From: Kushneria phosphatilytica
Lineage (GTDB): Bacteria > Pseudomonadota > Gammaproteobacteria > Pseudomonadales > Halomonadaceae
DNA: 64,000 nucleotides
Direction: 5' to 3'
NCBI RefSeq assembly: GCF_008247605.1
Contig: NZ_CP043420.1
Span: 124,001-188,000 of the forward strand
Every line of letters begins with the position of its first letter. The first letter of the stretch is position 1. The position numbers and the translations under genes were made by a program. Shown here piece by piece: positions 1 through 8,281 of this stretch. Below the pieces are notes generated by a model that was not told the origin of the DNA, did no database searches, and saw nothing but the letters and a program-made list of their open reading frames with translations.

Positions 1-157
1 CGTTCTCGCTACCGCTGCCGGTATTGTCGGCCTGCTGGCTGCTCTGCTGCTGATCGTTGTTCGACTGATCGGCCTGGTCGTTGTCATCCGACCCGTTGGA
101 GCAACCGGTCAGGATCAGCAGGGCACTGAGCGTGGCGACGCTCACCAGTTTATTCAT
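1..157 (-). CDS. Lipoprotein, C-terminus cut by window edge
   Basis: The first 52 codons of a minus-strand gene are visible; the rest lies outside the window. The start ATG (155-157) has a good AGGAG site just upstream. The N-terminus is a type II signal peptide: MNK, a hydrophobic stretch, then the lipobox LTGC with the lipidated Cys at residue 19. After it comes a low-complexity Asp/Asn/Gln/Ser-rich linker, typical of a flexible tether. It should be a membrane-anchored lipoprotein of the envelope. Residue 20 is Ser, not Asp, which favours outer-membrane sorting by the Lol rule (inference). Function cannot be told from this fragment. Confidence 0.75.
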   Translation of the reverse strand, partial: MNKLVSVATLSALLILTGCSNGSDDNDQADQSNNDQQQSSQQADNTGSGSEN

Positions 158-185
158 GAAGACTCCTGAGACTGAGGACTTTAAA

Positions 186-222
186 CGAATGGCTGCACGG
201 AGAACCGCAGGATAGCCATTCG
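186..222. repeat. 9-bp perfect inverted repeat upstream of lipoprotein gene
   Basis: CGAATGGCT (186-194) is mirrored by AGCCATTCG (214-222) with a 19-nt spacer. It lies about 30 nt before the lipoprotein start, so it could fold in that mRNA leader or act as an operator. Confidence 0.4.
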
Positions 223-299
223 CCTGTAGTGGTTTGAGACTTTATCAGGGGGCGTCGAGTTCCGCATCCGTTGTGCATCATTGCCCGCGGGCTAACCGG

Positions 300-641
300 T
301 TACAGCAGCCGGGTCCCCAGGGGCACCGTAGCGTCCGGGATGCACAGGGCGACCTGTTGCTGTTCGTTGTGAAAGCCGGTGACCAAGCATTCCGACATGA
401 TCGGCCCGATCTGCCGGGGTGGCAGGTTGGTGACGGCGACCACCAGCCGGTCGACCAGCTGCTCCGGCGTATAGAGTTCAGTGATCTGCGCGCTGGATTT
501 TTTCACCCCGAGCTTCTCACCGAAATCGATATGAAGGATCAAAGCCGGCTTGCGTGCTTCGGGGAAAGGTTCGGCACTGACGACCCGGCCTACTCTTAGC
601 TCGACCTTCAGAAAGTCATCCCGGGTGATGGTGTCGCTCAT
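300..641 (-). CDS. csaA: CsaA-like tRNA-binding domain protein
   Basis: A 113-residue single-domain protein of the tRNA-binding (OB-fold, EMAP/CsaA) family, about the usual CsaA length. Typical blocks are visible: DFLKVELRVGRVVSAEPFPE near the N-terminus, HIDFGEKLGVKKSSAQI in the middle and the MSECLVTGF block near the C-terminal third. CsaA acts as a cytoplasmic dimer with chaperone-like activity in some bacteria; the cellular role here is not shown by the sequence. An upstream ATG in frame would add 27 residues of non-family sequence, but the ATG at 641 has GGAGAAG at good spacing and gives the family N-terminus, so I chose it. Confidence 0.85.
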   Translation of the reverse strand: MSDTITRDDFLKVELRVGRVVSAEPFPEARKPALILHIDFGEKLGVKKSSAQITELYTPEQLVDRLVVAVTNLPPRQIGPIMSECLVTGFHNEQQQVALCIPDATVPLGTRLL

Positions 642-780
642 CGATGCTTCTCCGATCGGTGATGGATCGCTGAGCTTACCCCGTCGAATGGCACAGATCA
701 TGTCGTGGCGACATCGAGTCATCCCCCGATGCTATCCGCCAGCAAAGGATGAGCGCAGCGCGAGTGATCCGAACGCCTGA

Positions 781-2355
781 TTACTTCAGTGCCAGCCGAT
801 GTGCCAGCCGATGCAGGTTTCCGCTGTTCATCTGCAGGGCACGTGCCGTGGCGGCCCAGTTGTGATTGTGCGCTGCCAACGCCCGGGCAATGTGCTGGCG
901 TTGAAAGTCATCGACCGCATCGCGCAGGGAGCGCCAGTCGGACTCGGTGTCATCAGCCCTCGGCAGGGCGCTGACAGTCGATGGCGCCGTTTCGGTTGGG
1001 GCGGATGCCGGATCCGGGTCCGGCAGCTCCAGATGTTCAGCGCGAATGCGCACGATACTCTGGCGGCGGGTTTCGGCGCTGCCGGGCACTTGCGCCCCCA
1101 GAGCGCGTAATGCAGCTCGCCCGAGGGTATGTTCGAGTTCTCGCACATTACCCGGCCAGTGCCAGTTCATCAGGGTGCGTTCGGCAGCCTCGTCGAGGCG
1201 CAGATTGGCCACTCCCAGCCGGATCCGGTTGTCCTCCAGGAAGTGACCCGCCAGCAGGGCAATATCCTCGCGGCGGTCACGCAGCGCCGGGATCTCCAGA
1301 GGGAAGACACCCAGCCGGTGGTAGAGGTCCTCGCGAAAGCGTCCGGCCGCCACTTCGGCACGCAGGTCGCGATTGGTCACCGCCACCACTCGCACATCGA
1401 TTTTTACGCTCTTCTCGCTGCCCAGTGGCTGGATCTCGCCTTCCTGAAGCACTCGCAGCAGCTTGGGCTGCAGGTTCAGTGGCAGCTCGCCGATCTCGTC
1501 GAGCATCAGGGTGCCGCCATCGGCCATGGCGAAGTGTCCGCGATGGTCACGCACTGCGCCGGAAAAGGCCCCCCGGCGGTGACCGAACAGCTCGCTCTCC
1601 ACCAATGCTTCGGGCAGGGTGGCGCAATTGACCCGTACCAGCGGGGCATGGCTGCGCGAGGAGAGTTCGTGCAGCCGCCGGGTGATCAACTCCTTGCCGA
1701 CGCCGGTTTCACCGTGCAGCAATACGCTCATATCGGTGGGTGCTACCAGCGCCAGGCTCTCTTCGAGTCGCCGCATGGCGGGACTGAGCCATTGCGGGGT
1801 GTGGCTCGGCAGTGAGGACTCCGGTGCCAGTGCCTCATTGAGCCGCGAGCGGGTGTCACTGAGCTGCCAGGCAAGCCGCAGACAGGTGCCAAGCAGGCCG
1901 GCGGCGGCCAGCAGCTCATCATCATCGATGGTGGCGAGCCGGCCGGGTTCGAGGGCGTCAAGCGTCAACATGCCGATCAGTCGTTCGCCATCACGCAGGG
2001 CGACACCGAGGCAGTCGTGGACATGGGTCAGCGCCTCATCGAGCAGCCCATCGAAAGGATCCGGCAGTTCGCAGTCCTGCGGAAAGCGGCAAACATCGGG
2101 GTGGGCAGCAATCGCTGCCAATCGGGGATGCGCCTGCAGGGCAAAGTGGCGTCCGCGAACCTCTTCATCCAGTCCCAGCACGGCCACCGGCTGCAGACCA
2201 TCGTCGACCACCATCATCAGGGTACTGGCATCGGCCGGGTAGCTGCCGACCAGCGCTGCCAGCAGCTGTGACCACTGTGTTGGCAGGGTCTCAGCTGCCT
2301 GACCGGTACTCAGACGGGCCAGCAGATCGCGCAGACTGGAGAGAAAGCGTGTCAT
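781..2355 (-). CDS. norR: NorR-type nitric oxide-sensing sigma54 activator
   Basis: A 524-residue bacterial enhancer-binding protein: N-terminal GAF sensor (about 20-165), AAA+ sigma54-interaction domain (about 190-420; Walker A GETGVGKE near 215, Walker B LDEIGE near 285) and a Fis-type HTH at the C-terminus. The GAF domain keeps the NorR signature ELPDPFDG and the His113/Cys115 pair and Asp (LTLD) that match the non-haem iron ligands known in E. coli NorR, so NO sensing is likely. The sigma54-contact loop reads GAFSGA rather than GAFTGA. The ATG at 2355 is preferred over a TTG at 2373 because AGGTGA sits 8 nt before it. No norV, norB or hmp lies next to it, unlike most norR loci. Confidence 0.88.
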   Translation of the reverse strand: MTRFLSSLRDLLARLSTGQAAETLPTQWSQLLAALVGSYPADASTLMMVVDDGLQPVAVLGLDEEVRGRHFALQAHPRLAAIAAHPDVCRFPQDCELPDPFDGLLDEALTHVHDCLGVALRDGERLIGMLTLDALEPGRLATIDDDELLAAAGLLGTCLRLAWQLSDTRSRLNEALAPESSLPSHTPQWLSPAMRRLEESLALVAPTDMSVLLHGETGVGKELITRRLHELSSRSHAPLVRVNCATLPEALVESELFGHRRGAFSGAVRDHRGHFAMADGGTLMLDEIGELPLNLQPKLLRVLQEGEIQPLGSEKSVKIDVRVVAVTNRDLRAEVAAGRFREDLYHRLGVFPLEIPALRDRREDIALLAGHFLEDNRIRLGVANLRLDEAAERTLMNWHWPGNVRELEHTLGRAALRALGAQVPGSAETRRQSIVRIRAEHLELPDPDPASAPTETAPSTVSALPRADDTESDWRSLRDAVDDFQRQHIARALAAHNHNWAATARALQMNSGNLHRLAHRLALK

Positions 2356-2384
2356 TTCAACAATCACCTGCAAAGAGCATCGTA

Positions 2385-2414
2385 TTGACAGTCAATCACC
2401 GTGTCATTGTGACA
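2385..2414. promoter_or_regulatory. Candidate NorR operator region
   Basis: Upstream of norR lie TTGAC-A-GTCAA (2385-2395) and TGTCA-TTG-TGACA (2402-2414). The second contains GT-N7-AC (2403-2413), the spacing described for NorR binding sites. Its position 48-58 nt before the norR start suggests autoregulation. This is inference from motif form only. Confidence 0.45.
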
Positions 2415-2523
2415 ATAAGCAGAGCGTGACGACCACCCCCGGCTCTCGCAAGGTCCTGTTCCGACTCGCTGATGGTCTGCCAGTCGAGCCTGCCCAGTAC
2501 TGTTTCATTGGGCCACGCGGCAT

Positions 2524-3102
2524 TCATGAAGGCCGTCGAGCAGCCTCTGGCGCATTGGGCGTCTCCGCGGCCGGAACGCGCTGTTCCGGCCAGGGCGGGA
2601 GCGCCATGGCCTGCTGCGCCAGAGTGGTCAGCGCTGCTTCGAGCGAAGCAACGCTCGGGTGATAGTGAGTCGTCAGTTCGATGGCGAGCGAATGATGGGG
2701 CGCAGACGTGACGCTGTCATGAAGCTCGGCCAGCGCCTGCAGCCGGGTCAGCGCTTCCAGTTCGCTCTCCAGTTCGGCGCGCTTGAGGTGGGTGCGTAGT
2801 GTCTCCAGGCGAGGCTCATCGGTAGCTAACGACTTGAGTCGACGCCGTCGATGGCGCAGTGGCGCGGTCATCTCCCGCTGCCAGCGCCGGATGTCCGCCA
2901 GTCCGGCTTCGGTCGCAGGGCCGGGGGCCAGGCCATGATGGGCCAGCCAGCAGCGCCACAGCAGTTCGCAGACATCCAGTCCGCCCTCGTCCTGCAGGGT
3001 CAGACAGGCTGCCTCGACACCGGGGCGACCATAAAGCGTCAGTGCAAAGCGCCGAAGATCGGGCTCGAATCGGTTAGACTGGGCGGTTTCAGGCATGCTC
3101 AT
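2524..3102 (-). CDS. TIGR02444 family protein of unknown function
   Basis: About 192 residues, Leu/Arg/Ala-rich and helical, no signal peptide. The N-terminal block RFALTLYGRPGVEAACLTLQ followed by DVCELLWRCWLAHHG is the recognisable core of the TIGR02444 family, found in gammaproteobacteria and often next to YheS-type ABC-F genes. Here it is divergent from the yheS homologue with a spacer under 50 bp, matching that association. Start is uncertain: GTG 3108, ATG 3102 and ATG 3096 are in frame and none has a strong ribosome site. No biochemical role is known to me. Confidence 0.7.
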   Translation of the reverse strand: MSMPETAQSNRFEPDLRRFALTLYGRPGVEAACLTLQDEGGLDVCELLWRCWLAHHGLAPGPATEAGLADIRRWQREMTAPLRHRRRRLKSLATDEPRLETLRTHLKRAELESELEALTRLQALAELHDSVTSAPHHSLAIELTTHYHPSVASLEAALTTLAQQAMALPPWPEQRVPAAETPNAPEAARRPS

Positions 3103-3150
3103 TATCACGTCGCGAAGCGTCGCGGCGTCCTGCCATCAATGGAGAGAGGC

Positions 3151-5088
3151 ATGATTGCATTCCGCCAGCTCGCGCTGCAACGCGGCGGGACACCGCTGAT
3201 CGAGTCCGCCGACTTTACCCTCTCCGGACCGCAGAAGGTGGGGATCGTCGGTGCCAATGGTGCCGGCAAGTCGAGCCTGTTTTCGCTGTTGCTGGGCGAG
3301 TTGACGCCCGATCAGGGCGAGGTCGATATCGATTCCGGTACTCGCATCGCCCATATGGCACAGGAGATCGAGGCACTCGATCGCGGGGTGACCGATTACG
3401 TGCTCGATGGCGATGATGAATTGCGTCGTACCGAGATTGCGCTCGCCCGGGCCCGGGCTGCCGAAGAGCACGAGCATGAAGCCCGTCTGCACGGCGAGAT
3501 CGAGGCACTGGATGGGTATACGGCCCGCCCGCGCGCCGAACAGCTGCTGGTCGGGCTGGGGTTTGCCCAGTCGGATCTTGACCGACCGCTGGCAGACTTC
3601 TCCGGTGGCTGGCGGATGCGTGCCAACCTGGCGCGTACCCTGTTCATGCCATCGGATCTGATGCTGCTGGACGAGCCCACCAACCACCTCGATCTCGATG
3701 CCCTGCTGTGGCTGGAACAGTGGCTCTCCCGCTATGACGGGACCCTGATGCTGATCTCCCACGATCGCGACTTCCTCGATGCGGTCTGCGACCACATTGC
3801 TCATTTCGAGGCGCGTCGGGTTACGCTCTATCGTGGCAACTACTCCACTTTCGAGCGTACTCGGGCCGAGCGACTCGCTCAGCAACAGGCCGAATACGAG
3901 AAGCAGCAGGCAAGGCGCGCCGAGATCGAACGCTTTGTCGAACGCTTCCGGGCCAAGGCGACCAAGGCGCGCCAGGCACAGAGTCGGCTGAAGATGCTCG
4001 AACGCATGGAGGAGGTCGCGCCTCTTCGCGCCAACTCACCGTTTCAGTTCACCCTGCCGGCGGCAGAGAAAGTGTCCAATCCGTTGCTGGCGCTTGATCG
4101 TGCCGATATCGGTTATGGCGATTCGCCGCTGCTGACCGGCGTACGGCTGTCGCTGGAACCAGGCAGCCGGATCGGGTTGCTGGGACCCAACGGGGCCGGC
4201 AAGTCCACCCTGATCAAGGCGCTGACCGGCGCACTGCCGCTGCTGGCCGGCAGTCGGGTCGAGGGTGAGCACCTGGCCATCGGCTATTTCGCCCAGCATC
4301 AGCTCGACAGCCTGGACATGCAGGCCACCCCCTATACGCATGTGCAGCGGCTGTCACCGCAGGCCGGTGAGCAGGTGATTCGCAATTTCCTCGGCGGGTT
4401 CGGCTTTCGCGGCGATGATGTCTTTGCCAGCGCCGAACGCTTTTCCGGTGGCGAGAAGGCGCGCCTGGCATTGGCATTGATCGCCTGGCATCGGCCCAAT
4501 CTGCTGCTGTTGGATGAACCGACCAACCACCTCGATCTGGAAATGCGCGAAGCGCTGGTAGATGCCCTGACGACCTTCGAAGGCGCCGTGGTAATTGTGT
4601 CCCACGATCGCCATCTGCTGCGCGCCAGTGTGGATGATTTCTGGTGTGTCGCCGATGGATCGGTAACGTCCTTTGATGGTGATCTCGACGATTATCGCGC
4701 CTGGCTGAAGGCGCGGGTCGATCAGGCACGCCGCCAGCCGGAAAGCGTTGAAACCACTCCTGAGAGCACCGACAGCGCTCGTGAAGGGCGTGGCGATCGC
4801 AAGGCGGCGCGTCAGGCTGCCGCCGAGCGGCGCGAGCAGCTCAAACCATTGCGCAAGCGCCGTGATCAGGCCGAAAAGGCCGTCAATGCTACCCAGCAAA
4901 AGCTGGACCGGCTCGAAGAGCAGCTGGCCGACCCGGGGTTGTACGAAGCCGAGCGCAAGGAGGAAATGACCCGGTTGTTGCGTGAACAGGGAGAGCTCAG
5001 GTCACAGCTCGATGAGCAGGAGCAGGTCTGGCTGGAGGCTGAAGAAGCGCTGGAGACCCTGGAAGCCGAATTGACGGCTTCCCAATGA
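3151..5088 (+). CDS. yheS: ABC-F family ATPase, YheS type
   Basis: A 645-residue soluble protein with two ABC ATPase domains and no membrane segments, so a ribosome-associated ABC-F protein and not a transporter. First Walker A is GANGAGKSS (about 32-40) and second is GPNGAGKST; ABC signatures FSGGWRMR and FSGGEKAR; both Walker B motifs read LLLDEPTNHLDL. The linker between the domains carries the YheS-like FRAKATKARQAQSR. The C-terminus is a charged coiled coil. The frame stays open far upstream, but ATG 3151 has GGAGAGAGG before it and gives the YheS N-terminus MIAFRQL. YheS is linked to translation; the exact step is unknown. Confidence 0.93.
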   Translation: MIAFRQLALQRGGTPLIESADFTLSGPQKVGIVGANGAGKSSLFSLLLGELTPDQGEVDIDSGTRIAHMAQEIEALDRGVTDYVLDGDDELRRTEIALARARAAEEHEHEARLHGEIEALDGYTARPRAEQLLVGLGFAQSDLDRPLADFSGGWRMRANLARTLFMPSDLMLLDEPTNHLDLDALLWLEQWLSRYDGTLMLISHDRDFLDAVCDHIAHFEARRVTLYRGNYSTFERTRAERLAQQQAEYEKQQARRAEIERFVERFRAKATKARQAQSRLKMLERMEEVAPLRANSPFQFTLPAAEKVSNPLLALDRADIGYGDSPLLTGVRLSLEPGSRIGLLGPNGAGKSTLIKALTGALPLLAGSRVEGEHLAIGYFAQHQLDSLDMQATPYTHVQRLSPQAGEQVIRNFLGGFGFRGDDVFASAERFSGGEKARLALALIAWHRPNLLLLDEPTNHLDLEMREALVDALTTFEGAVVIVSHDRHLLRASVDDFWCVADGSVTSFDGDLDDYRAWLKARVDQARRQPESVETTPESTDSAREGRGDRKAARQAAAERREQLKPLRKRRDQAEKAVNATQQKLDRLEEQLADPGLYEAERKEEMTRLLREQGELRSQLDEQEQVWLEAEEALETLEAELTASQ

Positions 5089-5154
5089 AGGCTGTCTGAT
5101 CGACTTCTATACTGAAGCTGCTGATTGCTCTCATGAATCGAAAGGAGTCGAGTC

Positions 5155-5385
5155 ATGCCTTACAACAACCGTGACGATATTCCCGAAAGCGCCCGCAAGG
5201 TGCTGCCGCCACACGCGCGCACCATTTACAAGGAAGCCTTCAATGACGCCTGGGAGGAGTACAGGAATCCTTCCGATCGGCGAGGTAACAGCTCTCGCGA
5301 GGAGACCGCCCATGCCGTGGCATGGAAGGCTGTCGAGTCGAAATACAAGAAAGGGGATGATGGTAAATGGCATCCCAAGCATTGA
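5155..5385 (+). CDS. chaB: ChaB family protein
   Basis: A 76-residue basic protein, the normal size for ChaB. The family core is clear: PESARKVLPPHARTIYKEAF, then an AW(E/K) helix and the C-terminal WKAVESKYKKGDDGKW. ChaB was named from the E. coli chaA cation-transport locus, but its molecular role is not settled. No chaA lies nearby. AAAGGAG sits at good spacing before the ATG. It follows yheS by 66 bp and may be transcribed with it or alone. Confidence 0.9.
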   Translation: MPYNNRDDIPESARKVLPPHARTIYKEAFNDAWEEYRNPSDRRGNSSREETAHAVAWKAVESKYKKGDDGKWHPKH

Positions 5386-5435
5386 CCCGATCGCTGTCAC
5401 CGGGGTGATGATCACGGTGAGAGAAAGGACTGGCA

Positions 5436-5473
5436 GGCTCGTCTATCCCGATACAGTGTCGGGCAGGCGAGCC
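5436..5473. terminator. Interrupted hairpin between convergent genes
   Basis: GGCTCG (5436-5441) pairs with CGAGCC (5468-5473), and inside it CCCGA (5447-5451) pairs with TCGGG (5459-5463). It lies between chaB and the convergent gene ending at 5484, the place of a two-way terminator, but there is no T-run on either side. Confidence 0.35.
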
Positions 5474-5483
5474 GAGCCACTTC

Positions 5484-5891
5484 TCAGCCGAGGCGCGGTG
5501 CGGGACGGGCGCGCAGGGCAATGCCGGTGCGTGCGAGGACTTGCCCACTTTCTTCGAACAGCTGGCGTAGTGGAGGCGGAAGTGCGGCGCTGAAGGCCGT
5601 TCCTTCGTCGACCCGATGGCGTATGAAGTAGTGCAGGGTCGCCAGCAGATTCAGTTCATCATGAGAAACGAAGGGCGACTTCGGTCCCAGCAGCTCGAAG
5701 CCCTGGTGCTGATGGGTAGCGGCTCGGATCAGTGCCAGCAGTGCATTCCTGTCATCCACCGTCATGCTGATTTGCTGTGCCACAAGCACCTCGTCTGGTG
5801 TTTCGTCGTGGCCGAAGGCGCGCAACGCTTTCAACAGGCGCTGTTCGGCCCTTGAGCATTGACGCCTGAGAAGCAGAATCTCCCCTGCCAT
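5484..5891 (-). CDS. Unknown cytoplasmic protein
   Basis: 135 residues, no signal peptide or membrane segment, rich in Leu/Ala/Arg and mostly predicted helical by eye. I do not recognise the family. A cysteine lies near the N-terminus (LLRRQCSR) with few elsewhere. The start at 5891 is supported by GGAGG eight or nine nt upstream; the longer frame to 5924 starts before that site. The codon use (GC-rich third positions) and ribosome site support a real gene. It stands alone, convergent to chaB, with an inverted repeat about 90-100 nt upstream of its start. Confidence 0.65.
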   Translation of the reverse strand: MAGEILLLRRQCSRAEQRLLKALRAFGHDETPDEVLVAQQISMTVDDRNALLALIRAATHQHQGFELLGPKSPFVSHDELNLLATLHYFIRHRVDEGTAFSAALPPPLRQLFEESGQVLARTGIALRARPAPRLG

Positions 5892-5980
5892 GACATGCCT
5901 CCTCCAGGGCAGGTCCCGAGCCATGTCTGCATGCTCACTGGCCAGACCCTGATAACATATTTCAGCTTGCGGAATTCTTT

Positions 5981-5994
5981 TTAACCAAGGTTAA
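5981..5994. promoter_or_regulatory. TTAACC-AA-GGTTAA inverted repeat
   Basis: A 6-bp perfect inverted repeat with a 2-bp centre in an AT-rich patch upstream of the unknown gene at 5484-5891. Its form is that of a small dimeric-regulator operator; the regulator is unknown. Confidence 0.35.
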
Positions 5995-6067
5995 TTAAAG
6001 GAGTGACCTGATTGAACTGTCAAGCTGCCAATGGTGGTATGGAAAGCCGCGGATGAGGAGCCCGGGC

Positions 6068-6841
6068 TTATTCGGCGTAGATCATCCGGCGAGTCATGCC
6101 CCCATCGACCGGGAAGTTCTGACCGGTAATAAAGCCGGCCTCGGAGGAGGCCAGAAAGGCTACCAGTGCAGCAATGTCCCCTGGTTGACCCACTCGTCCG
6201 GCAGGATGCTGTTTACAATCAATCTCGCGGTGTTCGGGTGTATAGCGTTGACCCATCTTCTGATGCTTGCCCACCTCGATCCAGCCCGGACAGATGGCAT
6301 TAACCCGAATTTCGGGGCCGAGGCTGACTGCCATGGCATGGGTCAGCGACAGCATGCCACCCTTGCTGGCGGCATAGGCTTCGCATTCGGGTTCGGACTG
6401 CAGAGCCCGGGTCGAGGCGATGTTGATGATCGACCCCTGGCTTGCGCGTAACAGCGGTATGGCACTGCGTGAGCAAAGAAAAGCGCCGGTCAGATGTGTA
6501 TCGAGCCAGCTGTGCCAATCCTCGAGTGAAAGTGACTCCAGCGGGCCGCAGAAGGGATTGGCCGGCCCGGCGTTGTTGACCAGCAGCTCCAGCCTGCCAT
6601 GCCAGGTCTTCAGCTGTTCAAAGGCCGAACTTACGACCTGCTCATCTCCGACGCTGCCAGTCAGTGGTAGTAATCGATCCGAATCGAATCGGCCGGCGAG
6701 CTCGGCAAGCGCTTCGTGGTCAATATCCAGCACGGCCACGCGCCAATCGCGGTCGAGGAGATATTCGCTGATGCCGCGCCCGATGCCCTGAGCACCACCA
6801 GTCACCAGTGCCGTCCGAGCGGTGGAAGAGGAATCCGTCAT
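6068..6841 (-). CDS. Short-chain dehydrogenase/reductase
   Basis: 257 residues, the usual classical SDR length. The Rossmann dinucleotide motif TGGAQGIG is near residue 15, the structural NNAG near 90, and the catalytic set is Ser (ASTRAL), then YAASK. Asp after the second strand (VLDID) favours NAD(H). The C-terminal FPVDGGMTRRM is the usual family ending. Substrate cannot be predicted. GGAGCCCTC precedes the ATG. It follows dtd by 18 bp on the same strand, so the two are probably co-transcribed. Confidence 0.9.
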   Translation of the reverse strand: MTDSSSTARTALVTGGAQGIGRGISEYLLDRDWRVAVLDIDHEALAELAGRFDSDRLLPLTGSVGDEQVVSSAFEQLKTWHGRLELLVNNAGPANPFCGPLESLSLEDWHSWLDTHLTGAFLCSRSAIPLLRASQGSIINIASTRALQSEPECEAYAASKGGMLSLTHAMAVSLGPEIRVNAICPGWIEVGKHQKMGQRYTPEHREIDCKQHPAGRVGQPGDIAALVAFLASSEAGFITGQNFPVDGGMTRRMIYAE

Positions 6842-6859
6842 GAGGGCTCCGTCGATGGC

Positions 6860-7297
6860 TCAGGTTTCGAGCAGAAAGGTGACCGGCCCATCGTTGGTCA
6901 GCGAGATCTGCATCTCGGCACCGAAGCGGCCGGTGGCAACGTTCGACCAGCGGGCCCGGGCCTGCTCAACCAGATGGGTGAACCAGCGCTCACCGATCTC
7001 CGGCGGCGCGGCACGGGAAAAGCCGGGACGCATGCCACGTGAAGTATCCGCCACCAGGGTGAACTGTGAAACCAGTAACAGGCCACCTTCGACATCGCAT
7101 ACGCTTCGGTTCATGCGACCGTTATCGTCGCCGAAGATGCGGTAATTGAGCAGCTTGTGCAGCAGCTTGTCGCTGCGCTCGGCGGTATCGTCGGGCTCAA
7201 TCCCGATCAGGGCCAACAGGCCCTGATCAATGGCGCCGACGGTCTCTTTGGCCACCTGAACCTCGGCGTGGGTGACGCGCTGAATCAGGGCGCGCAT
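6860..7297 (-). CDS. dtd: D-aminoacyl-tRNA deacylase
   Basis: 145 residues, the normal length for Dtd, which removes D-amino acids (and glycine from tRNA-Ala) misloaded on tRNAs. The start MRALIQRVTHAEVQV is the family N-terminus; the active-site SQFTLVAD and the Gly-cisPro motif in NDGPVTF near the C-terminus are both present. A longer frame to 7357 exists, but ATG 7297 has GGAG upstream and matches the family start. It sits between a universal stress protein gene and an SDR on the same strand. Confidence 0.96.
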   Translation of the reverse strand: MRALIQRVTHAEVQVAKETVGAIDQGLLALIGIEPDDTAERSDKLLHKLLNYRIFGDDNGRMNRSVCDVEGGLLLVSQFTLVADTSRGMRPGFSRAAPPEIGERWFTHLVEQARARWSNVATGRFGAEMQISLTNDGPVTFLLET

Positions 7298-7326
7298 GGG
7301 CGTCTCCGCTATGGCTTGAGGGTGTA

Positions 7327-8184
7327 TTACCAGGTGCGACAAAGCATGAGGTCGCAACGGGCTTCGCTCAGAAGGCGCTCCATGAGGCTGCTGGGGGCGC
7401 GCTGGCCGATACCCAGGCGGCCATGGCTGCCCAGCGCCAGCAGGTCCGGCGGTTGCTGCACCAGGCGGTTGAGCAGGACCTCGGTAGGATCGCCCTGCTC
7501 GACGACCAGTTCGATATCGGGTTCGGTATCCAGCTCGCTCATCAGGCGCTCGAGTTCTCGTTCGAGCTGCTGGCGCAGTCGGGCCCGCTCCTGTTCACGC
7601 CAGCGCCGATAGCCGCTGTCTGCCGACAGTTCGCGGGAGACCGGCATGTCCCAGGCATGCAGCAGGGTCAGGCGCACGCCCGGCAAGCGGGTCAGCACTT
7701 CCTTGAGGATGTAGCGGGAAGCCAGCGAGAAATCGATCGGCACCAGTACATCATGCCAGCGGAAGTCGGCCTTATGAGTAATGCTGAGCACCGGACAGGG
7801 CGCGCGTCGCAGCACTCTGGAAAGCGTGGTGCCATTGACCAGATCCGCCTGGCCATGCTTGCGGTGGGTGCCGAGGATGGCCAGTTGGGTGCCGCGCTCA
7901 TATGCTTCACGCACGATCTCGGCGTAGGCATCTCCGGCGATGAGCTGGATCTGCAGTTCCGGTCGGGCTACACCGTGGGTCGCGCACAAGTGATCGATGG
8001 TCCCTTCGATTTCGGCTTCGATGGCGCTCCGCACGGGGGTGACGGCCGCCTCGGGCAGCCAGGGGTCAGTGACATGCAGGATGTCGAGGCGAGCGCCGCT
8101 ATCGGCGGCCAGACGAATCGCCCGTGAAAAGGCGGCATGACACTCGTGGGACAGGTCGGTCGCCAGCAGCAGTGTCGGAGTCAT
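7327..8184 (-). CDS. Tandem-domain universal stress protein
   Basis: 285 residues made of two Usp domains in a row, the UspE-like layout. Domain 1 (about 1-145) begins PTLLLATDLSHE; domain 2 (about 150-285) begins FRWHDVLVPIDFS. The ATP-loop type G-x2-G-x9-G-S/T is seen in each: LGTHRKHG...NGTTLSRVL in the first and LGSHGRLGI...PSSLMERLL in the second. Such proteins respond to starvation or oxidative stress; the target is unknown. The start at 8184 follows GAGG and yields the family N-terminus; the frame upstream to 8268 lacks it. Confidence 0.9.
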   Translation of the reverse strand: MTPTLLLATDLSHECHAAFSRAIRLAADSGARLDILHVTDPWLPEAAVTPVRSAIEAEIEGTIDHLCATHGVARPELQIQLIAGDAYAEIVREAYERGTQLAILGTHRKHGQADLVNGTTLSRVLRRAPCPVLSITHKADFRWHDVLVPIDFSLASRYILKEVLTRLPGVRLTLLHAWDMPVSRELSADSGYRRWREQERARLRQQLERELERLMSELDTEPDIELVVEQGDPTEVLLNRLVQQPPDLLALGSHGRLGIGQRAPSSLMERLLSEARCDLMLCRTW

Positions 8185-8281
8185 GGCGGAGTCCTCATTG
8201 CAGCATCGCGAATAGTAACCCTGCCAGCATAGCCTGGACGGCAGGGCATTTCTTCGCTTCAGTCTCACTCCGTGAGCTGAT

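Noticed and set aside
2851..3150. In-frame upstream extension of the YheS gene
   Set aside because: Overlaps the divergent TIGR02444 gene and lacks YheS-like sequence; ATG 3151 has a good ribosome site.
5430..5480. Possible small RNA gene at the interrupted hairpin
   Set aside because: Explained more simply as a terminator-like stem between convergent genes; no promoter seen.
8200..8281. Possible TPP riboswitch near thiD
   Set aside because: The region lies downstream of thiD on its strand, and no thi-box sequence is seen on either side of the gene.
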